Origin: Microcaldota archaeon
Lineage (GTDB): Archaea; Micrarchaeota; Micrarchaeia; Micrarchaeales; CABMGC01
Length of the DNA stretch: 49,172 bases
Direction of reading: 5' to 3'
Assembly: GCA_021810455.1 (NCBI GenBank)
Contig: JAJZIU010000003.1
Span: 1 to 49,172, forward strand
Position 1 is the stretch's first letter; every line of letters starts with the position of its first letter. A program made the translations under genes and the position numbers. The notes beneath the pieces are model-generated. The model was not told the DNA's origin. It ran no database searches and saw only the letters and a program-made list of their open reading frames with translations. Positions 23,495-32,268 of this stretch are shown piece by piece.

Positions 23495-25315
23495 TCACTC
23501 GTTCAGTTTTACGCTCGGTAGTATGTGGAGCGATTTTATCTCATCAAGGAGAACCTTAAATGCGTAGCTTATCTCAATCTCCTCGAGAGAGTTGCCTCCG
23601 CAAAGCGGACATATGGCAGTACGCTTTATGTAATCGTAATATCCCATGCTTCCACACTGTGAGCAAACAAGGACGCTTGTCTTGTCGCTCTGATCGAGCA
23701 TACGTTCTTTTAACAACAAGCTTGCTCCGTGGCCTATCAGAGCATCTCTTTCCATCTCTCCAAATCTCAGAGCCCCTTGTCTTGCCTTTCCTTCAGTAGG
23801 TTGATGAGTTAGTATCTGTACCTTTCCTCTGCTTCTTACCTGTATCTTGTTGCTTACCATATGGTACAGACGATTGTAGTACACGACTCCGGTGAATATT
23901 TTAGCCTTGAACGGCCTTCCGGTTATTCCATCATAAAGTATTTCGTCCCCGTGTCTGTCAAAGCCGTATTGGCTTAGTGTGTTTCCATACTCATCTATCC
24001 TATTCTTTCCGCTTGTGGTGAATGCAGATCCATCAACTTTCTTACCAGATACAGCACCGACTTTTCCTCCAAGCATTTCGAGTAGGTGCCCGAACGTAAG
24101 TCTTGTAGGTATGCTGTGTGGATTAAGAAGCAGGTCTGGAACTATGCCATTTTCACTAAATGGCATGTCTTCCTGATTTGCAAGAAGTGCTATTACGCCT
24201 TTCTGACCGTGTCTACTTGCAAATTTGTCTCCCTTTTCAGGTATTCTTTGGCTTCTAACCCTGACTTTTACTATCCTAGTAGCTCCAGTGGTTTCAGTTG
24301 CTATTACGCTGTCTATAGTTCCGTTTTCTCCTGCCTTAAGAACAACAGAATCATCTCTGACTTTTTCTTCAAGACCTCCTGCCCCTATGTTTTCTTCAAG
24401 GAATCTCGGTGGTGCAACCTTACCTATTAAAACATCACCCTCGTCTACAGACACTTCGGGTTCTATTATACCATCTTCACTGAGTTTTGAATATGCGTGC
24501 TCTCCCATGTAGCCTTCCGCAGTAGGAGGCGGAATCCTAAACTTGTCGCGTTGACCTCCAGGATATCTTCTTTCTTCATCACTGTATGATTTGTAGAATA
24601 CGCTTCTCCCAAGACCTCGGTCTACAGCTGACTTGTTTATCACTATTGCGTCTGCCATGTTGTATCCATAGTAAGTTGATATAGCTACCACGAAGTTTTG
24701 ACCGCTAGGATGCGACTTTATGTTCGCATAGTCATAAGCAGCGGTTGTAACTATCGGAACTTGTGGATAATAGAGAAGGTATCCTCTTGAATCAAATCTT
24801 TGATCAAAGTTTGTTGAGTACAATCCTTGCGATTGTTTTATGAAGTTTGCACTCATTGCGTGTCTTGCAAGTGCATTGTGTTCTGGAAATGGTGATGTGT
24901 TAATAGTCAAACCGAATACCGAAGCCAGGTCAAACTCCAGATGAGTGGTTTCCGGAGTTACATCTTTTCTGAAGAATGCTATTAGCGCGTTTTCCTCTTC
25001 TTCAGCATCAAGAAACTCGACCACACCATTTCTAAGCAGATATGCGAAATTTATTTCGTTTCTCTTTATTTTTTCAATCATTTCGGTTGTTAGTTTTGGT
25101 TGCCCGTTTTCGACTATTATGTATGGCTTTCTTATTCTGCCCCTATCCGTATTAACGCGAACTTCTCCAAGTTTTTCCATGTAAGATATGTTGACTTCAC
25201 CGGATATCTGTCCCTTTCTTCTTGATGTTCTTACTTCGTTTACGAATTTTGCAGGATTGTCAACAGAGCCTATAGCGCGTCCGTTCAAATATATGTAGCA
25301 TTTTTTTATTTCCAT
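23495..25315 (-). CDS. rpoB1: DNA-directed RNA polymerase subunit B'
   Basis: 606 residues, the C-terminal part of the second-largest subunit. Signatures: GQNFVVAISTYYGYNMADAIVINK, KGDKFASRHGQKGVIA, LLNPHSIPTRLTFGHLLE, RQGALRFGEMERDALIGHGA and a zinc site near the end (CSQCG...CPLCGG). It begins KKCYIYLNGRAIG, exactly where split-B archaea start B'. B'' lies 10 bases upstream. All functional motifs are intact. Confidence 0.96.
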   Translation of the reverse strand: MEIKKCYIYLNGRAIGSVDNPAKFVNEVRTSRRKGQISGEVNISYMEKLGEVRVNTDRGRIRKPYIIVENGQPKLTTEMIEKIKRNEINFAYLLRNGVVEFLDAEEEENALIAFFRKDVTPETTHLEFDLASVFGLTINTSPFPEHNALARHAMSANFIKQSQGLYSTNFDQRFDSRGYLLYYPQVPIVTTAAYDYANIKSHPSGQNFVVAISTYYGYNMADAIVINKSAVDRGLGRSVFYKSYSDEERRYPGGQRDKFRIPPPTAEGYMGEHAYSKLSEDGIIEPEVSVDEGDVLIGKVAPPRFLEENIGAGGLEEKVRDDSVVLKAGENGTIDSVIATETTGATRIVKVRVRSQRIPEKGDKFASRHGQKGVIALLANQEDMPFSENGIVPDLLLNPHSIPTRLTFGHLLEMLGGKVGAVSGKKVDGSAFTTSGKNRIDEYGNTLSQYGFDRHGDEILYDGITGRPFKAKIFTGVVYYNRLYHMVSNKIQVRSRGKVQILTHQPTEGKARQGALRFGEMERDALIGHGASLLLKERMLDQSDKTSVLVCSQCGSMGYYDYIKRTAICPLCGGNSLEEIEISYAFKVLLDEIKSLHILPSVKLNE

Positions 25316-25325
25316 TAGATCAACC

Positions 25326-26813
25326 TTAGAACTCTTTTATCCCTATCTTCTTGAGCTCTTGTTCAGTCATGGCTTCATCAGCACCGACAGTGACTCTTGA
25401 AAGAAGTGCGAGATACTTTGTCAAACCTACCTCCTGTCCTTCAGGACTTTCTGATACACAAATCTTTCCCCATTGAGTCCCATGGACATCTCTTGCTTTG
25501 AAGTGGGGATGCTTTTTAGCTAGAGGAGACTTTACTCTTCTCAGATGTGCATACGTGCTTATCATGTTTGTTCTGTCAAGTACCTGCGATACCCCAGTTT
25601 GACCAGCAACCCACATTCCAGTACCCATAGCATAAGCTATCTTTTCGGTGAGAGTATCGGGACTTATTATCGATTGCATTCCTAGTCTCCTTCCCCTGGC
25701 ACTCATCCTTTCGACTTGGTATTTGACTTCTTTTAGGAAGAATCTAAACGCATATGCAAAAAGTTCTTCCATGAGTTCTCCAGAAAATCTGACTCTCTTA
25801 TTTGCATAGTGATCTTTGTCATCCTGTTTGACCATTTTATTAGCAACCAGTGTTCCCTTTCTTGCCATTTGCAGCAGATATCTTGCCTTTTCTTTTCTGC
25901 TAGTTGCATCATTGCCTATGTGAGGAAGAAGATAGCTATCCATCTGAGTTTCTGCCCTTTTTATCTGGTACTCCTTTGCCTGTCCCGGAGCTGCCATTTT
26001 ACCTATCTCCCAGAGTGCTTCTGAAGGCTGCATATCTCCATTTTCTGACAGGGGGCTAGTCTCTATACACAGCAATATATCATTTTTGAAATGCAGTACA
26101 TCACTCGCGTACTCTTTCATATCAGTAACCTGTAGACCCAATGCCCTAAGTAAAAGTATTAGATCTATGCTTTTACTCACTGTTGGAAAATCAACAGTAA
26201 ATATGCCATTTTGATTTCTAGATACAACACACCTTGCTCTGAATCCAGGTGTTGATGAAAACACCCTACTTTTAACTTCGGTACCTCCCTTCTCTTTTGT
26301 AGTTATTATCCTGTTTGAAGCCACATCCTCTAGACCTATAAGAACTCTTTCTACTCCTTTTATTATGAAATATCCGCCAGGATCATCAGGATCCTCACCG
26401 TTTTCTATGAGTTGATCCCTGCTTAATACGCGCGTGTTGCATATGCTGCTTCCGACCATAACCGGAAGTTCTCCTACGAATACATCCCCATAAGACCCGA
26501 CCTTTTCTATACCACGTATAACAGGAATTACTTCCATGAATATAGGAGCGGAATAAGTAACGTTCCTAAGACGCGCCTCGTTCGGAGTTATACTTCTCCT
26601 AGAACTGTCTGCCTCTATTATTGAAGGGCTACCTATACGGACATTGCCAAGTTTTAATGCGAAGCCCTCTACACTGGGTTCTATCAAACTCTGTTTTGCA
26701 ACTATTTTTTTAATACCAGTATCGACAAATCTATTGTAACTCTCAGTCTGGTGCTGCACCAGTGCTGAAGGGCTTAGATACTTATCCATCAAGCTAAAAT
26801 CTTCATCAACCAT
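25326..26813 (-). CDS. rpoB2: DNA-directed RNA polymerase subunit B''
   Basis: 495 residues, the N-terminal part of the second-largest subunit. It starts VDEDFSLMDKYLSPSALVQHQTESYNRF. Typical blocks follow: GGYFIIKGVERVLIGLED, LAKKHPHFKARDVHGTQWGKICVSESPEGQEVGL at the end, and the DKDHYANKRVRFSGELM box. The split between B'' and B' is known from several euryarchaeal groups; many archaea have one unsplit B. The start lies 4 bases after rpoH. Confidence 0.95.
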   Translation of the reverse strand: MVDEDFSLMDKYLSPSALVQHQTESYNRFVDTGIKKIVAKQSLIEPSVEGFALKLGNVRIGSPSIIEADSSRRSITPNEARLRNVTYSAPIFMEVIPVIRGIEKVGSYGDVFVGELPVMVGSSICNTRVLSRDQLIENGEDPDDPGGYFIIKGVERVLIGLEDVASNRIITTKEKGGTEVKSRVFSSTPGFRARCVVSRNQNGIFTVDFPTVSKSIDLILLLRALGLQVTDMKEYASDVLHFKNDILLCIETSPLSENGDMQPSEALWEIGKMAAPGQAKEYQIKRAETQMDSYLLPHIGNDATSRKEKARYLLQMARKGTLVANKMVKQDDKDHYANKRVRFSGELMEELFAYAFRFFLKEVKYQVERMSARGRRLGMQSIISPDTLTEKIAYAMGTGMWVAGQTGVSQVLDRTNMISTYAHLRRVKSPLAKKHPHFKARDVHGTQWGKICVSESPEGQEVGLTKYLALLSRVTVGADEAMTEQELKKIGIKEF

Positions 26814-26817
26814 TAGA

Positions 26818-27051
26818 TCACTCTACAACCAACCTGTAATAAGGATACTTCTTTCCGTAGTCATTTCTGCTTATTTTTATAACCTGACCAGGCTTCGCGC
26901 CTATGCCCTGTATCTGAGGATCTTCTACGGATATCTTTGGAAGATTTTCCCTCTTCAACTTCATACTTCCCAATATCTCTTCTGCATCTTTCTCGTCGAG
27001 TATTTCGTGAACTGGCACGAATCTATGGCCGCCTTTTTCTACCAAAAACAC
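26818..27051 (-). CDS. rpoH: DNA-directed RNA polymerase subunit H
   Basis: 77 residues, homologous to the C-terminal domain of eukaryotic Rpb5. The segment HRFVPVHEILDEKDAEEIL, then the LPKISVEDPQIQGIGAKPGQVIKISR block and a final YPYYRLVVE are the family pattern. It is the first gene of the polymerase operon, preceded by a TATA box at 27123-27132. Confidence 0.93.
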   Translation of the reverse strand: MFLVEKGGHRFVPVHEILDEKDAEEILGSMKLKRENLPKISVEDPQIQGIGAKPGQVIKISRNDYGKKYPYYRLVVE

Positions 27052-27122
27052 ACCTTTTTAAAAAGAGAACTAACTGTAACGCTAGTCGATTTCGCATGCA
27101 TTAGTGTATATTTGAAGAATAT

Positions 27123-27132
27123 CTTTAAATAT
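27123..27132 (-). promoter_or_regulatory. TATA box of the RNA polymerase operon
   Basis: Leftward ATATTTAAAG, with a predicted start near 27103 and a leader of roughly 50 bases before rpoH. The 27052-27283 gap also carries rightward TATA-like boxes at 27163-27171 (TATATATAA) and 27257-27265 (GTTTAAACG); the latter would give a leaderless trpS message. I see no RNA gene or credible small ORF in this gap. Confidence 0.45.
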
Positions 27133-27283
27133 CTTATCTAGCAAAACGTGTTGGCAAGTACCTATATATAATAGCATTGTTTTTGTTGTGTCTTTTTTGT
27201 AGGTGCAGAAAATGCTAAAGGGATAAAAATATGAAAGCATAGATTGATTCAGAGTAGTTTAAACGCTACGACAAAATGGTTTT

Positions 27284-28399
27284 ATGAAAGAGTTAGTAAC
27301 TCCTTACGATGTTGAGGGGAATGTGGAGTATGATTCGCTTGTTAAGAACTTCGGAGTGGATCTCATAGACAATAAACTCATCGAGAGAATAGAGAAACTT
27401 GCAGGAGAACCGAATTACATGATAAGAAGAGGCATATTTTTCGCGCACAGAGATATGAATTGGTTGTTAGACCAGTATGAGAAGGGAAACGGATTTTATG
27501 TATACACAGGCATAGCGCCTTCGGGAACTATGACAATCGCACACCTGATACCATTCGTGATGGCACAGTGGCTTCAGGAAAAATTTGATGCTGAAGTTTA
27601 CATACAGATTCCTGATGAGGAAAAATTCCTAACAAAAAAGAACATAAATGACTTAGAGATCACACACGGACTAGCGTATGAAGACGCACTCAGTATAGCT
27701 GCGTTGGGTTTTGATAAGAAGAAAACGCACATATTTCTAGATACAGAATATGCAGGAACGATGTACAAAAACGCGGTAAGAGTTGCAAAGCACGTTACGT
27801 TTTCTATGATAAAAGATGCGTTTGGATTCACAAATGAAACAAACATAGGTGCAATATTTTATACAAGTCTTCAGGCAGTCGGGACGTTTATAAAATCAGT
27901 AAGGGATAAAAAGAACGTCCCATGTCTCATCCCCTTGGGAATAGACCAGGATGTACATTTCAGAATAGCAAGAGATGTAGTGGGTAAACTGGGTTACTAT
28001 AAACCAGCAATAATGCATAGTAAGTTCTTGCCAGGACTCAAGGGAGAGCCGAAGATGTCATCAAGCGACCCAAGCAAGACAATATATCTGAACGACGATC
28101 CAGAAACCGTTAAGAGAAAAATAAATTCTGCGATAACTGGGCAGCAATCCACAATTGAACTCCAAAAGAAGTACGGAGGTGATCCGGAAAAATGTTCAGT
28201 GTGCCAGTATTACAAGTACCTTTTTGAACCTGATGACAAAAAACTTGAAGCGATATTTGATGGTGAGAGAAGTGGAAAGGTGCTTGCCGGTGAACATAAA
28301 GCTGATCTAACCAACAGAGTAAATAAATTTATAGAGAACCATAAGAGGGAAAGAGATAGAATAAGACCGCACCTAGAAGAGTTCATGTTGAAAGATTAG
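27284..28399 (+). CDS. trpS: Tryptophanyl-tRNA synthetase (archaeal/eukaryotic type)
   Basis: 371 residues, close to human TrpRS in order of motifs: IFFAHRDMNWLLDQYEKG, YTGIAPSGTMTIAHLIPF, HIFLDTEYAGTMYKN, LIPLGIDQDVHFRIARDV, KPAIMHSKFLPGL and the KMSSSDP class I signature. The HIGH-equivalent reads TIAH instead of the usual HIGH/HVGH, so the first His and the Gly are replaced. The second signature is intact. It is the first gene of a trpS-kae1-bud32 run, 11 bases before kae1. Confidence 0.95.
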   Translation: MKELVTPYDVEGNVEYDSLVKNFGVDLIDNKLIERIEKLAGEPNYMIRRGIFFAHRDMNWLLDQYEKGNGFYVYTGIAPSGTMTIAHLIPFVMAQWLQEKFDAEVYIQIPDEEKFLTKKNINDLEITHGLAYEDALSIAALGFDKKKTHIFLDTEYAGTMYKNAVRVAKHVTFSMIKDAFGFTNETNIGAIFYTSLQAVGTFIKSVRDKKNVPCLIPLGIDQDVHFRIARDVVGKLGYYKPAIMHSKFLPGLKGEPKMSSSDPSKTIYLNDDPETVKRKINSAITGQQSTIELQKKYGGDPEKCSVCQYYKYLFEPDDKKLEAIFDGERSGKVLAGEHKADLTNRVNKFIENHKRERDRIRPHLEEFMLKD

Positions 28400-28410
28400 A
28401 TGGTAAATAG

Positions 28411-29391
28411 ATGGCAATAATCGGCTTAGAGAGCAGTGCACATACCTTTGGAGTTGGCATAGTTGATGAAGGCAAGATACTTGCCAATGAAAAATCGATG
28501 TACAACATAGGAAAAGGCGGCATGATACCTGCAAAAGTTGCAGAACACCATATAGAAAGTGCACGTGACGTCATAGTTACTGCTTTGGAAAAAGCTGGAT
28601 TAGAAATAAGAGAAATAGAAGGTGTGGGATACACAAGAGGCCCGGGAATTGGGCCGTGTCTCCAGGTTGCGCAAATATCAGCAAAGACTATAGCAAAAAA
28701 ACTAGGAATAAGGGTAGCAATGGTTAACCACTCAGTAGGGCATATAGAGATAACAAACCATTTGATGAATCTTAAAGACCCGATAATAATGTATGTTAGT
28801 GGAGGCAATTCTCAGATACTGAAAAGGGTGAATAAACCTTTTTCACACTACTCAGTTCTTGGAGAAACTTTCGACATTGGAGTAGGCAACATGCTGGATT
28901 CTCTAGCTAGACAACTAAAGTTAGATCCTGCATGGGGTTCCAGCATAGAAAAAACGGCAAAAGGTGGAAAGTATATAGACCTGCCTTACACGGTTAAAGG
29001 CATGGATTTCTCTTTCACAGGATTACTAACAAAGGCTACTGAATTGATTGGTAAGGAAAGTGATGAAGATATTTGCATGTCAGTGCAGGAGACTGCCTTC
29101 TCAATGTTGTGTGAAGCTCTGGAGAGAGCCATGATGCTAACGAATAGTAATGAAATCAATCTTTGTGGAGGAGTTGCGCAGAACACAAGACTTCAGAATA
29201 TGCTTCAGAGCGTGGCAGATGAACATGATGCCAAATTTGGATGTGCAGATAGGGAATTCAATGCAGACAACGGTGCAATGATAGCGTACGTTGCAGAGAA
29301 GATGCTGAAACACGAAGCTTATACGAAATTGGAAAACTGTGATGTTAAGCAGAAATATAGAGTGGATTCGGCGATGGTGTATGGCAGATAA
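28411..29391 (+). CDS. kae1: tRNA threonylcarbamoyladenosine synthase subunit Kae1 (KEOPS)
   Basis: 326 residues, ASKHA fold. It begins IIGLESSAHTFGVGI. The metal-binding NHSVGHIEI is present, followed by YVSGGNSQIL, the nucleotide-binding LGETFDIGVGNMLD and CGGVAQNTRL. It transfers threonylcarbamoyl to A37 of ANN-decoding tRNAs, the class to which tRNA-Ile(UAU) in this window belongs. It overlaps bud32; in some archaea the two are fused. Twelve of its first 14 Ile codons are ATA. Confidence 0.95.
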   Translation: MAIIGLESSAHTFGVGIVDEGKILANEKSMYNIGKGGMIPAKVAEHHIESARDVIVTALEKAGLEIREIEGVGYTRGPGIGPCLQVAQISAKTIAKKLGIRVAMVNHSVGHIEITNHLMNLKDPIIMYVSGGNSQILKRVNKPFSHYSVLGETFDIGVGNMLDSLARQLKLDPAWGSSIEKTAKGGKYIDLPYTVKGMDFSFTGLLTKATELIGKESDEDICMSVQETAFSMLCEALERAMMLTNSNEINLCGGVAQNTRLQNMLQSVADEHDAKFGCADREFNADNGAMIAYVAEKMLKHEAYTKLENCDVKQKYRVDSAMVYGR

Positions 29392-29977
29392 CATGAAAAA
29401 AATAGCAGAAGGAGCTGAAGCAAAAATATACAAAGTTAATATATTTGAGACGGACATGATACTTAAAAATAGAGAAGCAAAAAATTATAGGATAAAAAAA
29501 CTTGACGAGGAACTTAGAAGAAAGAGAACAAGGATGGAAGCCAGAGTTATGTCAAGAGTCAATGACGCAGGAATTGCTGCTCCAAGAGTTATTGCTGTTG
29601 GTAAATATTCAATATATATGGAGCTGCTGAAAGGCGTGCTTATGAAGGATATGAAACTTAACAAGCAGCTTATGAGGAAGGTTGGAAAATCTTTGGCTAA
29701 ACTTCATGATAATGACGTAGTCCATGGAGATTTTACTCCGGCAAACATAATCGTAAATAGAGGCAGGGTGATCGTATTTGATTTCGGTATATCAGAGATT
29801 AGTAACGGTATTGAAGAGAAGGCACTCGATGTGTTATTAATGAAACGGTCTTTACGGGAAAATATGTATTATGAATTTATTAAAGGATATGACACTTATC
29901 AAAAATCGAGAACGATTCTCAGGAGATTGAGGAGCATAGAGGAGCGCGGCAGGTATCAGTCAAGAACACTCTCGTGA
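29381..29977 (+). CDS. bud32: KEOPS kinase/ATPase Bud32
   Basis: The track starts at 29339, but the conserved frame begins at ATG 29381 (ADNMKKIAEGAEAKIYKV), which overlaps the kae1 stop. That gives about 198 residues, the normal archaeal length. Motifs: AEGAEAKIY (P-loop equivalent), YRIKKLDEELRRKRTRMEARVM, HGDFTPANIIV (catalytic loop) and DFGISE. The C-terminus ends with a basic segment. It is needed for KEOPS activity in t6A synthesis. The stop codon abuts the stop of convergent ahcY. Confidence 0.93.
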   Translation: MADNMKKIAEGAEAKIYKVNIFETDMILKNREAKNYRIKKLDEELRRKRTRMEARVMSRVNDAGIAAPRVIAVGKYSIYMELLKGVLMKDMKLNKQLMRKVGKSLAKLHDNDVVHGDFTPANIIVNRGRVIVFDFGISEISNGIEEKALDVLLMKRSLRENMYYEFIKGYDTYQKSRTILRRLRSIEERGRYQSRTLS

Positions 29978-31327
29978 TTAAGTGCCCATTTTCCATCCAG
30001 ACATGTAGCGTTCCTGTTCTTCGCTGACGGAATCGATTGAAATACCTATTCCTGAAAGTTTTAGCCTTGCGACTTTTTCATCTATTTCTCCTAAAACGTT
30101 GTATAGATTTGGAGGAAGTTTGTTGTTAACAAGATATAGTATAGATAGTGCCTGGTTTGAAAAACTAAGGTCCATAACTTCGCTCGGGTGACCCTCTGCA
30201 GCACCGAGATTTACAAGACGTCCTTCTGCAAGAAGATATATTTTGTGTTTGTTTTTTAGAGTGTATTCGTCTAGATACTGGCGTATTGTTTTAACAGATG
30301 AAGAAGTATTTTTTAGGCTATTAACATCTATTTCGACATCGAAATGCCCAGAATTTGCGAGTATGGCTCCATCTTTCATTTTGTTTATTACGGATATTGG
30401 TATAACGTTTTTGTTTCCGGTTGCAGTTACAAAGATATCCCCCATAGGAGCTGCCTTGGATATAGGCATCACATCGAAACCGTCCATAAGGGCTTCGAGA
30501 GCCCTGAATGGATTTATTTCTGTGACTATGACTCGTGCCCCAAGGCCATGAAAACGCATAGCTATGCCTCTTCCAACCCAACCATAGCCTACTACAACAG
30601 CGCATTTTCCAGCTATAAGCACGTTTGTTGAACGGAGTATGCCATCTATTGTGCTCTGCCCTGTTCCGTACCTATTATCGAAAAGATACTTTGTATTTGC
30701 ATCGTTTACTGAGATTATGGGATATCGCATTAAGCCCGCTTTCTGAAGTGCTTTTAGCCTGTTTACTCCGGTAGTAGTTTCCTCAGTACCACCGATCAGC
30801 TTTATGTTTTTGTACACCTCATGCAAGGCTATATGCAGATCGCCGCCGTCATCGATTATGAGATTTGGTTTTGATTCTAAAACTCGTTTTAGATTGTCAT
30901 AATATTCTTTGTCAGTTTCACCTTTCCATGCGAATACGTGTATTCCTTCTGAAGCCAAAATTGCAGCAACATCATCCTGTGTGGACATTGGATTTGATGC
31001 GGTAAGATAAAGCTCCGCACCCATAGTTTTCAATGTACGGGCAAGGACTCCAGTTTCTTTTGTCACATGAAGAGCGGCAGCTATCCTTAAACCCTCCAAA
31101 GGCTTTGATCTCTTATACTCGTCTCTTATAGCAATAAGGGCAGGCATATGAGCTTCAGCCCATGCGAGTTGGTTTGCCCCAGAGTGTGCCAATCGTATGT
31201 CTTTGACTTTGTAGGTTTGGCGCTTTGAAACACTCAGAGTTCTCCAACTCTTCTCTTTTGGGCTCTCTTTATTCTTCGTCTTCTTTTCTTTACCCATTTC
31301 CATCGCATTCTTCCTTTCTTTTTCCAT
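29978..31327 (-). CDS. ahcY: S-adenosylhomocysteine hydrolase
   Basis: 449 residues. Signatures: [18 protein letters not shown], the NAD-binding [12 protein letters not shown] and GNKNVI plus [10 protein letters not shown]. The C-terminus is the short archaeal form without the KxxxYRY tail of bacterial and eukaryotic enzymes. The first 35 residues are a Lys/Glu-rich extension ([15 protein letters not shown]) not part of the enzyme; internal ATG codons could also serve as starts. It removes S-adenosylhomocysteine left by methylation reactions. It converges on bud32 with no spacer. Confidence 0.95.
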   Translation of the reverse strand: MEKERKNAMEMGKEKKTKNKESPKEKSWRTLSVSKRQTYKVKDIRLAHSGANQLAWAEAHMPALIAIRDEYKRSKPLEGLRIAAALHVTKETGVLARTLKTMGAELYLTASNPMSTQDDVAAILASEGIHVFAWKGETDKEYYDNLKRVLESKPNLIIDDGGDLHIALHEVYKNIKLIGGTEETTTGVNRLKALQKAGLMRYPIISVNDANTKYLFDNRYGTGQSTIDGILRSTNVLIAGKCAVVVGYGWVGRGIAMRFHGLGARVIVTEINPFRALEALMDGFDVMPISKAAPMGDIFVTATGNKNVIPISVINKMKDGAILANSGHFDVEIDVNSLKNTSSSVKTIRQYLDEYTLKNKHKIYLLAEGRLVNLGAAEGHPSEVMDLSFSNQALSILYLVNNKLPPNLYNVLGEIDEKVARLKLSGIGISIDSVSEEQERYMSGWKMGT

Positions 31328-31503
31328 TTTCTAGGTATACTTCCCAAATAAACACCGTGATACTCTGATAGTTACAACGTGTATCAATCAGTATTTATAG
31401 TATATAAATTTAGTCTTTCCTAACCAGCAGCAATGTAGAAAAGGTATTTAAGTTTGAATAGAGCAGTTAGCTTAACTTATAAGGAATTTGAGTTTTGATA
31501 GTT

Positions 31504-32268
31504 ATGGCAAGTAAAAATACTTTAGTATTTATAATAGTCCTCATTGCATTGGTACTTGTTGCCGTGTATGTCATAACATCACATAACAAAACAGGACCCA
31601 TAACCAGGACCATAACTACTACACAAACAACTACAATAGAAAATCAAACGCAGACGAACCAAACAGCGAACAGCACTACAACAGTAGGACAGAGCTTTGA
31701 TTGTTTATCAAATCTGCCAACAATGCCGATAAAGAATGGCAATTTCAGTACTGGAACGTATGATGGATGGAATGCTACTGGTGGCTTTGGAACAAATCCA
31801 TTCAATCTAACGCAAGCAAACATTGAAGGGAATTATTACAACCATACATGGGAGGGTTACAATGGCACGTACTTTGCAACCACATATATGGGAGGTATCT
31901 CGCACTACGTAGGCAATCTCACTTCGGATCCGTTCTTGGTTACAGAACCTTATCTCAATTTCAAAATAATATCACCTTATAACAATCTCCTTTACGTTGA
32001 AGTTTATCAAGACGGCGTGCCATTTATGAGAATACATTATAACACTTATGTTTCTGGAAACAAAAACGCACCTAGCACATTCATGAATGCTACAATACCA
32101 TTGGAGACATTGTTGTGTCAGAACGTAAGCATAAAGGTTACGGCAGGAGTAGCCGGAGCAACTCCCTCTGCTGTGATGGATTACATAGCTGTAGGCGATT
32201 TTTATCTTAGCAAAACAGTCGCACCAAATGCAGTGGCTCCAACTAACCAAACAATATTTGCAGTGTGA
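31504..32268 (+). CDS. Membrane-anchored, N-glycosylatable surface protein
   Basis: About 254 residues from ATG 31504 (the track uses TTG 31495). One N-terminal hydrophobic helix (LVFIIVLIALVLVAVYVI) anchors the protein. A Thr/Asn/Gln-rich linker follows (TITTTQTTTIENQTQ), then an exported domain of about 180 residues that looks beta-rich, a possible jelly-roll or carbohydrate-binding-like fold (FSTGTYDGWNATGGFG; SAVMDYIAVGDFYL). I count 13 N-x-S/T sequons. Two Cys could pair. It lacks a recognisable catalytic motif. Its stop overlaps the first possible start of cysS. The sequon density fits a target of the sulfonated glycan proposed for 3061-9526. Confidence 0.72.
   Translation: MASKNTLVFIIVLIALVLVAVYVITSHNKTGPITRTITTTQTTTIENQTQTNQTANSTTTVGQSFDCLSNLPTMPIKNGNFSTGTYDGWNATGGFGTNPFNLTQANIEGNYYNHTWEGYNGTYFATTYMGGISHYVGNLTSDPFLVTEPYLNFKIISPYNNLLYVEVYQDGVPFMRIHYNTYVSGNKNAPSTFMNATIPLETLLCQNVSIKVTAGVAGATPSAVMDYIAVGDFYLSKTVAPNAVAPTNQTIFAV

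Noticed and set aside
27052-27283. Possible small RNA or peptide gene in the gap between rpoH and trpS
   Set aside because: Only AT-rich promoter-like boxes and three- to four-codon ORFs are visible; no stable fold stands out.
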